Part shown: positions 41,672 to 49,280 of the stretch, in pieces | Position numbering within the stretch: position 1 is the stretch's first letter | How the letters are laid out: each line of letters starts with the position of its first letter | Source: Paractinoplanes brasiliensis | Lineage (GTDB): Bacteria > Actinomycetota > Actinomycetes > Mycobacteriales > Micromonosporaceae | DNA length: 64,000 bases | Reading direction: 5' to 3' | NCBI RefSeq assembly: GCF_004362215.1 | Contig: NZ_SNWR01000001.1 | Coordinates: 3,764,001-3,828,000 of the forward strand | Made by a program: the position numbers and the translations under genes | Notes under the pieces: generated by a model | Database searches by the model: none | The model's input: only the letters and a program-made list of their open reading frames with translations | Told to the model about the DNA's origin: nothing

Positions 41672-42641
41672 GTTCACCCGTACGTTCCGTCTGGCGCTGC
41701 TGGTGGCGCTGCTGTCCGTGCTCGCCGGGTGCACTGTCGCCGTGCCGCCGCCCCCGCGTGTCGAGCCGACGCCACCCGCGCCCCGGATCGCGCTGAGCGA
41801 GGTGCTGGCCGCCGTGGCCAAGGCTCCCGCCCGGCGCGAACTGCCCGCCGACCTCACCCCTTCGCTGGCCACCACGGCCGAGGACATCGGCTTCGACAAT
41901 GAGAAATGCGAGGCCGGGCCCACTGCCGACAGCGTGGAGGCGTGCGTTTTCGGGGACCGGGCCAGTGCCGTCGACGTCGTGCTCTACGGCGACTCGCACG
42001 CCGGGATGTGGCTGCCCGCGTTGACCCAGATCGCCGACCGGAGGCATTGGCGACTGTGGTTCTACGGCAAGCCGGGCTGCCCGGCGGTTGCGATGACCAT
42101 CTGGAACCAGCCCGAGCAGCGCGTCTTCGACGAGTGTTCCCGGTTCCGCGACTTCGTCGAAAGACAGATCACCACCGTACGGCCCGAGCTGGTGATCGTG
42201 ACCAACGAGAGCTTCTCGCAGAAGCGGGACAACGGGCGGCTGATCACGCCCGGCGAGTGGACGGACGGCCTCACCCGAACCCTGCGTACGGTGGGAAGGT
42301 CTGCCGCCGATGTCGTGGTGCTGGGCAACACTCCGGTTCTGGACGAGAGCGCCCCCGAGTGCCTGGCCGCCCACCAGACCAACATCTCGCGCTGCTTCAC
42401 GACTCGCAAGGCGGCCACCGCCCGTACGTGGAACGAGGCCGACGAGGCAGCGGCCCGGAAAACCGGCTCCGGTTACATCTCGGTGCTGCCGTGGCTGTGC
42501 ACCGCTATGTGCTCCCCGGTGATCGGCAACGTCACCGTCTATCGCAACCGGTTCCACCTGACCGGCACGTACGCCCGGATGGTGAACGGCGTCCTCGAGG
42601 ACGAGCTGCTGAAGCGCTTCCCCTCGAACGCCGTTCCCTAG
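41655..42641 (+). CDS. SGNH-hydrolase-type lipoprotein, partner of acyltransferase
   Basis: A 328-residue exported lipoprotein (lipobox VLAGC). The SGNH core shows VVLYGDSHAGMW (block I, catalytic serine), VIVTNES and the C-terminal FHLTGTYA region with the histidine. This is the domain usually fused to acyltransferase-3 proteins, where it transfers or removes acyl groups outside the membrane. Overlap with the upstream gene by 17 bp in another frame suggests that an ancestral fusion was split, or that a stop and restart arose by frameshift with gain of a signal peptide. Confidence 0.85.
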   Translation: MPSSLEFTRTFRLALLVALLSVLAGCTVAVPPPPRVEPTPPAPRIALSEVLAAVAKAPARRELPADLTPSLATTAEDIGFDNEKCEAGPTADSVEACVFGDRASAVDVVLYGDSHAGMWLPALTQIADRRHWRLWFYGKPGCPAVAMTIWNQPEQRVFDECSRFRDFVERQITTVRPELVIVTNESFSQKRDNGRLITPGEWTDGLTRTLRTVGRSAADVVVLGNTPVLDESAPECLAAHQTNISRCFTTRKAATARTWNEADEAAARKTGSGYISVLPWLCTAMCSPVIGNVTVYRNRFHLTGTYARMVNGVLEDELLKRFPSNAVP

Positions 42642-42648
42642 AGCTTTG

Positions 42649-43065
42649 TCAGCGGCGGCGGCGACGCCGGAGCAGTGTTGCCGCCGCCGCAGCGCCCGCG
42701 AGCAAGACCCCTCCGGCGACGGCCAGCGGCATCGGCCGGCGCTCCCGGAGCTTCCCGTCGGCGTCCGTACGGCCGACGAACTGCTCCTTCGTCTCGGCGG
42801 CGTGCTCGGCCACCCGGGACGCGGTCTCGGCCGTCGACTGCTTGACGTGCGTCAGGCCCTCGGCCGCCGATCGCGTCTTCTCGGCGGCAGCCTCCTTGAG
42901 CTGCGCGGTCTTCTCCGCCGCGGCCTGCTTTTTCTCCGTCACCGCGTTCTTGACCTGGGCCTTCACGTCGGCCTTGGCCGCCAGGGCGGACGCCGTCCCG
43001 GCGAGCTCGGCCCGCGTCCCGGCGATGTCCTCGCGAACCTCGTCCTTCGACCTGGTGTCGCTCAT
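42649..43065 (-). CDS. DUF3618 protein
   Basis: A 138-residue protein. The N-terminus DEVREDIAGTRAELAGTASAL is the DUF3618 signature. A long alanine/lysine/glutamate-rich coiled coil (about 35-110) follows, then one C-terminal membrane helix and a run of seven arginines. Such proteins are abundant in actinobacteria and may be membrane-linked scaffolds. The gene overlaps the Holin-X gene by ATGA; this pairing is conserved in the group. Confidence 0.82.
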   Translation of the reverse strand: MSDTRSKDEVREDIAGTRAELAGTASALAAKADVKAQVKNAVTEKKQAAAEKTAQLKEAAAEKTRSAAEGLTHVKQSTAETASRVAEHAAETKEQFVGRTDADGKLRERRPMPLAVAGGVLLAGAAAAATLLRRRRRR

Positions 43066-43472
43066 GAGCGCCGTCCCTCCTGGAAGGCCGCCTTCACGGC
43101 TTCCACGTCACGCTTGCCGCTCTCCATCGCCTCGATCGGCTCCGGCGGCACCGCCCGCTTGACCTGGTTCTTGCCGATCAGCGCCGCGACCCCGGCCGCG
43201 GCGAACAGCACCACGGTCACGATCAGCGCGGCCGCCCATACGGGCAGGATCAGGGCCAGCAGTGCCCCGATCGTCACGAACAGCGCGGCCAGCCCGTACA
43301 GGGCGATCACGCCCGCCCCGCCCAGCAACCCGGCGCCGGTGCCCGCGCGCTTGCCCTTCTCGACCATCTCCATCCGGGCCAGCGTCAGCTCGTCCCGGAC
43401 CAGTGTCGTCACCTGCTCGCTCAACTGGTTGACCAGCTGGCCGACCGGCTGTTGCTCGGTATGCGTCGCCAT
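43062..43472 (-). CDS. Holin-X/phage-holin-like membrane protein
   Basis: A 136-residue protein of the actinobacterial Holin-X family. An N-terminal amphipathic helix (VNQLSEQVTTLVRDELTLARMEM) is followed by two membrane helices (about 47-70 and 75-97) and a charged tail. Despite the name, these proteins sit in chromosomal operons with DUF3618 and no phage lysis genes are near; a role in membrane shape or stress is more likely. ATG at 43472. Confidence 0.82.
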   Translation of the reverse strand: MATHTEQQPVGQLVNQLSEQVTTLVRDELTLARMEMVEKGKRAGTGAGLLGGAGVIALYGLAALFVTIGALLALILPVWAAALIVTVVLFAAAGVAALIGKNQVKRAVPPEPIEAMESGKRDVEAVKAAFQEGRRS

Positions 43473-43538
43473 CAGTGAGCTCCCTTCGTCCGACGCTCAC
43501 TTACCCGTCAGAAGCGGGGATAACCCCAGCTCAACGGC

Positions 43539-44153
43539 TTATGACCCGATCTCGCTGACCTGAGCGAAGGGGCGGTCGTTGTGCCACGTGGCGTGGATGA
43601 TGAAGCTGTGGCCGGTCTCGTTGAAGTAGACCGCCAGGTTGTCCGGCGTGTCCTGAACCTTCTGCACCTGCCACCCGTCGGCCGGGGTCGCGGTCACCAG
43701 CTGCACCACCGCGTCGGAAGTCACCCGGATGACCGCCTGCCCGCCCTCGACCCGGAAAGACCGCACGTACGTCCGTTTGCCGTCGCCGGCGGTGGTGACC
43801 GTCCAGCCGTCCTCGGTGGTGGTCGGTGGGGCGGTGTTCGCGGGCGGCTTCGGCGCGGTGGTGGTCGGGCGCGGCGGTGTGGTCGTGGTTGTCCTGGTCG
43901 CCGTGGGCCGGGGCTTGGTGGCCGTACCGGTTCCGGCGCCGGGCGTCGGCGTGGTGCTCGTCGGCGCCGGGGCAGTCGCGCTCGGTAACGGCGCGGGGAA
44001 GTCGCCGGCATCGGAGGCGGGCAGCTGCGCCAGCGCCCTGTCCTCCGGCGCGTTGGTGCGCAGCACCGGCAGCAGGGCTACCGAGGCCAGCACGATGCTC
44101 GTCGCGGTGGCGGCCAGCCACCCCGCGATCGGCGTCCAGCGGGAAGATCGCAC
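43539..44153 (-). CDS. secreted or membrane-anchored Thr/Pro-rich protein
   Basis: A 204-residue protein not assigned to a family. One N-terminal membrane segment (about 9-30) precedes a Thr/Pro-rich stalk (about 55-115). A small C-terminal beta domain (about 118-204, DGWTVTTAGDGKRTYVRSFRVEGGQAVIRV) looks like a ligand- or wall-facing module. It diverges from the OmpR-type response regulator across 24 bp, so the two share a promoter region. Confidence 0.6.
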   Translation of the reverse strand: MRSSRWTPIAGWLAATATSIVLASVALLPVLRTNAPEDRALAQLPASDAGDFPAPLPSATAPAPTSTTPTPGAGTGTATKPRPTATRTTTTTPPRPTTTAPKPPANTAPPTTTEDGWTVTTAGDGKRTYVRSFRVEGGQAVIRVTSDAVVQLVTATPADGWQVQKVQDTPDNLAVYFNETGHSFIIHATWHNDRPFAQVSEIGS

Positions 44154-44177
44154 GAGGACATCGTCTCATCTGCCCCT

Positions 44178-44876
44178 ATGGTGTACGCCATGGCGATGAT
44201 CCTGCTGGTCGAGGACGACCGCATCATCACGGCGGCGCTGTCCCGCGCGCTGACCGACGCCGGTCACGTCGTGCGACCGGTGGGACGGGCCGCCGACGCT
44301 CTCAAGATCGTGACGGATGAGCGTCCCGACCTGGTCATCCTCGATCTCGGGCTGCCCGACATCGACGGCACGGACGCGCTGCGGATGATGCGCTCGGTGT
44401 CCGACGTGCCGGTCATCGTGGCCACCGCCCGCCGCTCCGAGGCCGACATCATCAGCCTGCTCAGCGCGGGCGCTGACGACTACGTGACCAAACCGTTCTC
44501 GGGCGGGCACATCCTGGCCCGCATCTCGGCGGTGCTGCGGCGCTCGCGGGCGGCCACCACCGAGGCGCCGAGCGCGATCACCGTGGGCGACTTGATGATC
44601 AACCCGCGTCAACGCCGGGCCGAGCTGCGCGGCGAGCCGCTGCAACTGACCCGCCGCGAGTTCGACGTGCTGGCGTACCTGGCCGAGCGGGTGGGCCAGG
44701 TGATCAGCCGGCGCGAGCTGATGAACGAGGTCTGGAACCAGGCCCGCATCGGCGAGGAACAGACCATCGACGTGCACATCTCGTGGCTGCGCCGCAAGCT
44801 TGGCGAGACCGCCGCCCAACCCCGGTTCCTGCACACCGTACGCGGGGTCGGGGTCATGATGGTCGATCCGCGATGA
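44178..44876 (+). CDS. OmpR-type response regulator
   Basis: A 232-residue regulator. Receiver domain (about 7-120): LLVEDDRII, phospho-aspartate in VILDLGLPD, and lysine in DYVTKPF. The winged-helix effector domain (about 132-228) shows TRREFDVLAYLAERVGQVISR and DVHISWLRRKLGE. ATG codons at 44178, 44190 and 44196 are all possible starts; a later one would leave more room for the promoter shared with the divergent gene. It overlaps the histidine kinase (ATGA). Confidence 0.92.
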   Translation: MVYAMAMILLVEDDRIITAALSRALTDAGHVVRPVGRAADALKIVTDERPDLVILDLGLPDIDGTDALRMMRSVSDVPVIVATARRSEADIISLLSAGADDYVTKPFSGGHILARISAVLRRSRAATTEAPSAITVGDLMINPRQRRAELRGEPLQLTRREFDVLAYLAERVGQVISRRELMNEVWNQARIGEEQTIDVHISWLRRKLGETAAQPRFLHTVRGVGVMMVDPR

Positions 44877-46174
44877 GGTGGGCGCTCAACCGGCTGGCCC
44901 TCGCCATCACCTCGATGGTCGCGCTCGCCTTCCTCGTGCCGCTGGCCGTGGCGACCCGGCAGATCGCGCACGACCGGGCCGTCAGCGACGCCCGTCAGCA
45001 GGCCACCTCGCTGGTCACCGTGCTCGGGGTGGACGCCGACCCGACCCTGCTGACCAACGCCGTGGCCAGCACGACGGCGGGCAGCGAGGGCCGGCTCGCC
45101 GTGCACCTGCCCGACTTCGCCGCGATCGGGGTCTCGCACACGACCGCCGCCCAGATCACCATCGCCTCGCAGGATCGCCGTTCGGCCCTTGCCCCCGTCG
45201 ACGACGGCCTGGTCTACCTGCAGCCGACAGTGCTGACCGACGGCCGTACGGTGATCGTCGAGGTTTTTGTGCCCGACACCGAACTCACCCGTGGGGTGTG
45301 GGCGGCCTGGTTCGTGCTCGGCGGCCTGGCGATCGGGCTGGTGGCGGGCTCGATCCTGTTCGCCGACCGGCTCGGCAGCCGGCTCGTCCGCGCCACCCGG
45401 GAACTGGCCGGATCGGCCCGGCGGCTCGGGGCGGGCGAGTTGCAGACCCGGGTCGAACCACACGGTCCCCGCGAGCTGCGCGACGCCGCGAACGCCTTCA
45501 ACACCATGGCCGACGACCTGAGCAGCCTGCTCGAACGCGAACGAGAACTCGCCGCCGACCTGTCCCACCGGCTGCGCACCCCGCTGACCGCGCTGCGGCT
45601 GGACGCCGAGGCGATGCCGCCCGGCCCGATCGGCGAGCGGATGCGCCAGGCCTGCGACCTGCTCGACGAGGAACTCGAGGCGATCATCAAGGGGGCGCGG
45701 CTGGGGGTGGCGGCCCGCGGCAAGGAACAGACCGACCTGGTCGAGGTGCTGGCCGACCGGCTCGCGTTCTGGTCGGTGCTGGCGGAGGATCAGGAACGGC
45801 CGTGGCAGGTGGTGGGCGGCGACGAACCGGTGCTGCTGCCGATCCCGCGCAGCGAGCTGATCGGGGTGGTCGACGCGATGCTCGGCAACGTCTTCTCGCA
45901 CACCCCCGAGCGGGTCGCGTTCCGGGTCAGCGTCTCACCCGCGGGCCTGCTCGTCGACGACGCCGGCCCGGGCATCGCCGACCCCGCCAAGGCCGTGCAA
46001 CGCGGGGTCAGCGGGGCCGGATCGACCGGGCTCGGCCTCGACATCGTGCGCCGCGCGGCCGAACAGGCGGGCGGCGAGATGGTGATCGCCCGCAGCCCGC
46101 TCGGCGGCGCCCGGGTCGGTTTCCACCTGCCGGCGCCGGCCCGTCCCCGCCGGAGCCGTCGCACGGTTTCATGA
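44873..46174 (+). CDS. HisKA-type sensor histidine kinase
   Basis: A 433-residue kinase. Two membrane helices (about 10-28 and 143-165) flank an extracytoplasmic sensor of about 115 residues. The HAMP domain (SRLVRATRELAGSARRLG) is followed by HisKA with the phospho-histidine in LAADLSHRLRTPLTALRL (about 236). The catalytic domain has NVFSHTPE, VDDAGPGIAD and GSTGLGLDIV. ATG overlaps the stop of the OmpR partner. Its neighbours downstream are an LPMO and DUF305, so it may report cell-wall, chitin or metal status. Confidence 0.92.
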   Translation: MRWALNRLALAITSMVALAFLVPLAVATRQIAHDRAVSDARQQATSLVTVLGVDADPTLLTNAVASTTAGSEGRLAVHLPDFAAIGVSHTTAAQITIASQDRRSALAPVDDGLVYLQPTVLTDGRTVIVEVFVPDTELTRGVWAAWFVLGGLAIGLVAGSILFADRLGSRLVRATRELAGSARRLGAGELQTRVEPHGPRELRDAANAFNTMADDLSSLLERERELAADLSHRLRTPLTALRLDAEAMPPGPIGERMRQACDLLDEELEAIIKGARLGVAARGKEQTDLVEVLADRLAFWSVLAEDQERPWQVVGGDEPVLLPIPRSELIGVVDAMLGNVFSHTPERVAFRVSVSPAGLLVDDAGPGIADPAKAVQRGVSGAGSTGLGLDIVRRAAEQAGGEMVIARSPLGGARVGFHLPAPARPRRSRRTVS

Positions 46175-46266
46175 TTGTTTTCGGGGCCTTTAAGGCTCTG
46201 TTATGGAACCTGCCCATAGCGTCCCCGCCGTAACTGCCGCGACGAGACAGTACGGAGTGAGCCGAC

Positions 46267-47037
46267 ATGCGCAGGAAGATCGCCTACCCTTTGGTCGCCC
46301 TCGGAATGACAGCGGGCGCAACGGTGGGTGTCGTCTCACCCGCCTCGGCCCACGGGTACGTGTCGTCGCCGCCGAGCCGCCAGGCGCTGTGCGCGTCGGG
46401 CAAGGTCGCCGACTGCGGCGCGATCCAGTTCGAGCCGCAGAGCGTCGAAGGGCCCAAGGGGCTCAAGTCCTGCGACGGCGGGCTCGCCGGGTTCTCGGTG
46501 CTGGGTGACGAGTCGCGCAACTGGCCGGCCACGACGGTCGGCTCCTCGGTGCAGTTCAGCTGGGTGCTCACCGCCCGCCACCGCACCTCGACCTGGGAGT
46601 ACTACGTCGGCGGGACCAAGGTGGCGACGATCGACGACGGCGGCGCGCAGCCTGCCGCGGTGGTGAACCACACGATCAACCTGAGCAAGTTCCCGGGACG
46701 GCAGAAGGTGCTGGCCGTGTGGAACATCGCGGACACGCCGAACGCGTTCTACAACTGCGTCGACCTGAACGTGGGCGGTGGCGGTAACACCCCGGCCGAG
46801 CCCACCAAGCCCCCGACCGCTGCTCCGACCAAGGCGCCGACGGTTGCTCCCAAGCCGACCACTCCCCCCGCCGCCCCCGCCGCCCCCGCCGGTGGCTCCT
46901 GGGCCGCCGGAACGGCGTACAAGACCGGTGACGTGGTGACCTTCAACGGCGCCAAGTACCAGTGCCGCCAGTCGCACACCGCGCTCAGCAGCTGGGAGCC
47001 GTCGATCTACACGCTCGCGCTGTGGCTGCCGCTGTGA
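46267..47037 (+). CDS. AA10 lytic polysaccharide monooxygenase with CBM5/12
   Basis: A 256-residue secreted copper enzyme that oxidatively cleaves chitin or cellulose. After the signal peptide (1-28, SPASA) the mature protein begins with H29 (HGYVSSPPSR), which with H105 (TARHRTSTW) forms the copper histidine brace. F161 in NAFYNC is the usual axial residue. A Pro/Thr linker (about 175-205) joins a C-terminal carbohydrate-binding module (WAAGTAYKTGDVVTFNGAKYQCRQSH). The ribosome site is ggagtgagccg. The last codons overlap a DUF305 lipoprotein gene (GTGA). Confidence 0.93.
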   Translation: MRRKIAYPLVALGMTAGATVGVVSPASAHGYVSSPPSRQALCASGKVADCGAIQFEPQSVEGPKGLKSCDGGLAGFSVLGDESRNWPATTVGSSVQFSWVLTARHRTSTWEYYVGGTKVATIDDGGAQPAAVVNHTINLSKFPGRQKVLAVWNIADTPNAFYNCVDLNVGGGGNTPAEPTKPPTAAPTKAPTVAPKPTTPPAAPAAPAGGSWAAGTAYKTGDVVTFNGAKYQCRQSHTALSSWEPSIYTLALWLPL

Positions 47038-47639
47038 AGCGCCGGCTGATCGCCGCCGCCCTGGTCGCTCCGTTCGTCCTCGGGGCCTGCGGGACCGCTC
47101 GTGTTGCCGACCCGGACCCGGCAGGCCAAGCAACGGTTGCGGCCGAGGCGGTCGCCGAGATCAAGGCCGGGGACGACTTCAACGACACCGACGTGATGTT
47201 CCTGCAGATGATGGTCTTCCACCAGAAACAGGGCCTGCAGATGACCACGACCGCCGTCAAACGGGCCCGGAACCCCGAGCTCAAGGTCCTGGCGCAGGCC
47301 ATCCAGGCCACCGAGAAGGACGAGCTCGCCATGGTCGAGTCGTGGCTCAAGGGCTGGGGCAAGAAGACCGACGTCGACCAGGCGCCCAGCCTGCACGCCG
47401 ACCACGGCGGTCTGCCCGGCACCGGAGCGGCCGAGATCAAGGCACTGACCACGGTCAAGGCGGCCTCCTTCGACACCGCGTTCCTCAACCTCTTCCTCGC
47501 CCACCAGCACCAGGCGATGGAGATGTCGAAGATCGAGAAGACCGGTGGCAAGAACGAAGAGGCCAAGAAATTCGCCGTACGGGTGCAGCAGTCCCGCCAG
47601 GGCGAGATCCAGCAGATGCTCAAGCTGATGAACGGATAA
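47034..47639 (+). CDS. DUF305 lipoprotein, translationally coupled to the LPMO
   Basis: A 201-residue exported lipoprotein (lipobox VLGAC) with a DUF305 four-helix domain. Paired histidine/methionine motifs appear at MFLQMMVFHQKQGLQM and LFLAHQHQAMEM. DUF305 includes CopM of Synechocystis, a copper-binding protein, so these motifs could bind copper. GTG at 47034 overlaps the LPMO stop. The coupling suggests a function in loading copper into, or protecting, the secreted LPMO; that is inference. Confidence 0.85.
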   Translation: MKRRLIAAALVAPFVLGACGTARVADPDPAGQATVAAEAVAEIKAGDDFNDTDVMFLQMMVFHQKQGLQMTTTAVKRARNPELKVLAQAIQATEKDELAMVESWLKGWGKKTDVDQAPSLHADHGGLPGTGAAEIKALTTVKAASFDTAFLNLFLAHQHQAMEMSKIEKTGGKNEEAKKFAVRVQQSRQGEIQQMLKLMNG

Positions 47640-47708
47640 ACCGGTCCCAGTTGCCATTCGGTAGCGCGGCTCCGTCGGAGCGAAGGCGCTCCCGGCCACT
47701 TCCCGAAC

Positions 47709-47743
47709 AAACAGAGGACGCCGACCGACGGCGTCCTCTGTTT
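47709..47743 (+). terminator. intrinsic terminator after the DUF305 gene
   Basis: AAACAGAGGACGCC (47709-47722) pairs with GGCGTCCTCTGTTT (47730-47743), with T-rich 3' end tgtttt. It closes the LPMO/DUF305 unit. Confidence 0.9.
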
Positions 47744-47769
47744 TGGGGGGTGCCGCCGCCTTGGCTCCG

Positions 47770-48984
47770 ATGTTCGCTCCACTCCGAGTGCGCAATTTCC
47801 GACTCTGGGCCGCCGCCGACCTGGTGTCGGTCGGAGGCACCTGGATGCAGGTGCTGGGGCTGAACTGGCTCATCCTCTCGGCGACCGGCTCGGCCGCCAC
47901 CATGGGCATCGTCGTCATGCTGCAGTCCCTGCCCGTGCTGCTGCTGGGCAGCTGGGGCGGCGCCCTGGCCGACCGCCTGCCGGCCCGCCCCATGCTGATC
48001 GCGTTCCAGGCGTTGCGGGCCGTTCTCGCCCTGACCCTGCTCCTGCACGGCGGCGTCTGGATGATCTACGCCGTCGCGCTGGCCTCCGGCGTGATCGGCT
48101 CGTTCGAGGGCCCCGTACTGGGCCGTTTCGGTTCGGCCCTGGTCCCGAAGGAATCCCTGGGCTCGGCCCTGGCGCTGGGTTCGGTGCTGTCGTCGGCCGG
48201 CCGCATCGGAGGCATGGCCCTCGGCGGCGTGCTGGTCGGGCTGACCGGCCCCGGCGTGCTGTTCGGCATCAACGCCGCGTCCTACCTGGCCGTGATCGCC
48301 GCCCTGGCCCTCATGCGTACGGGCGAGATGCGCGCCCTGCCCGTCGCGGCCCCCTCGGAACGCGGTGTGGTCGCCGGCCTGCGATACGTCCTGGCCCAGC
48401 CCGTGGTCCTGATCGTGCTGACCCTGTCGTTCCTGCTGGGGGCCCTCGGCCGCAACTACCAGGTCTCCATGGCGGCGATGGTGGCCGGCCCGCTGAACGG
48501 CACCTCCGGCTCGTACGGCCTGCTCTCCACGGTCTTCGCCATCGGCGCCGTCCTCGGCGGCCTCCTGCTGGCCGGTTCCGGCCGCTCCACCCTGCGGGTC
48601 CTACTGGCCACCGGCTTCATCATCAGCGTCCTGCAGTTCACGTCCGGCCTGGCCCCCAACGTCCTCGGCTTCGCCGCCCTGATCCTCCCCATCGCGGCCG
48701 GCGCCGTCATCTTCGACACCGTCGTAGCCACCCGCATCCAACTCGACACCCGCGAAGACATGCGCGGCCGCGTCCTGGCCACCCTCGGCCTGGTCTCCTC
48801 CCTCTCCGGAATCGTCGGCGCCCCGCTGGTGGGCTGGCTCTGCGACGCCGCCGGCCCCCGCGAAACCTTGCTCCTGGCGGGCGCGGTGACCACCGTGGCA
48901 GCCCTCACGGGGGCGGTCGCCCTGGCCCGAGTGAAGGGCCTGGCCCTGCCGACGTTCCGCCGCCCCGTCCCCCAACCCGCCTGA
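47770..48984 (+). CDS. MFS transporter (MFS_3/EntS-like)
   Basis: A 404-residue permease starting MFAPLRVRNFRLWAAADLVS, the usual beginning of MFS_3 proteins. Motif A appears as GALADRLPARP. Twelve helices are readable. An earlier in-frame TTG at 47743 falls in the terminator, so ATG at 47770 is preferred. Substrate is unknown. It is followed by a strong hairpin. Confidence 0.85.
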   Translation: MFAPLRVRNFRLWAAADLVSVGGTWMQVLGLNWLILSATGSAATMGIVVMLQSLPVLLLGSWGGALADRLPARPMLIAFQALRAVLALTLLLHGGVWMIYAVALASGVIGSFEGPVLGRFGSALVPKESLGSALALGSVLSSAGRIGGMALGGVLVGLTGPGVLFGINAASYLAVIAALALMRTGEMRALPVAAPSERGVVAGLRYVLAQPVVLIVLTLSFLLGALGRNYQVSMAAMVAGPLNGTSGSYGLLSTVFAIGAVLGGLLLAGSGRSTLRVLLATGFIISVLQFTSGLAPNVLGFAALILPIAAGAVIFDTVVATRIQLDTREDMRGRVLATLGLVSSLSGIVGAPLVGWLCDAAGPRETLLLAGAVTTVAALTGAVALARVKGLALPTFRRPVPQPA

Positions 48985-49000
48985 CCTGAGTGCCGCCTCC

Positions 49001-49034
49001 CGATGCCCGGCCGGCTCTCGCCGACCGGGCATCG
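49001..49034 (+). terminator. hairpin terminator after the MFS gene
   Basis: CGATGCCCGG (49001-49010) pairs with CCGGGCATCG (49025-49034). It separates the MFS gene from the defence island; the remaining 246 bp before the Z1 gene hold no recognisable gene and should contain the island's promoter. Confidence 0.75.
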
Positions 49035-49280
49035 CCGTGCTGCGACCTGGCGACACGGAAAGCATCAGCCGACCGTCGAACTCGGCTGTCCGAGGGTCCG
49101 TACCCGGATGGGATCTTGCGGCATGTTCGTGTTCTTTTCCGCGTCGTCGTCCGTACGGAGGTGTTTCCTGTTCAAAGATGACCACATCGGTCCTGGGAGC
49201 GGTGATCGGTGCGCGGCCTGCCGACCAGCCATGCTGGTTAACATGCCGGCTAGGAACCGGTGGGGGAGAGCTGAGGGAAC

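Noticed and set aside
43062..43472. Holin-like gene as sign of a prophage.
   Set aside because: No endolysin, capsid, integrase or other phage gene is nearby and Holin-X/DUF3618 pairs are normal chromosomal genes.
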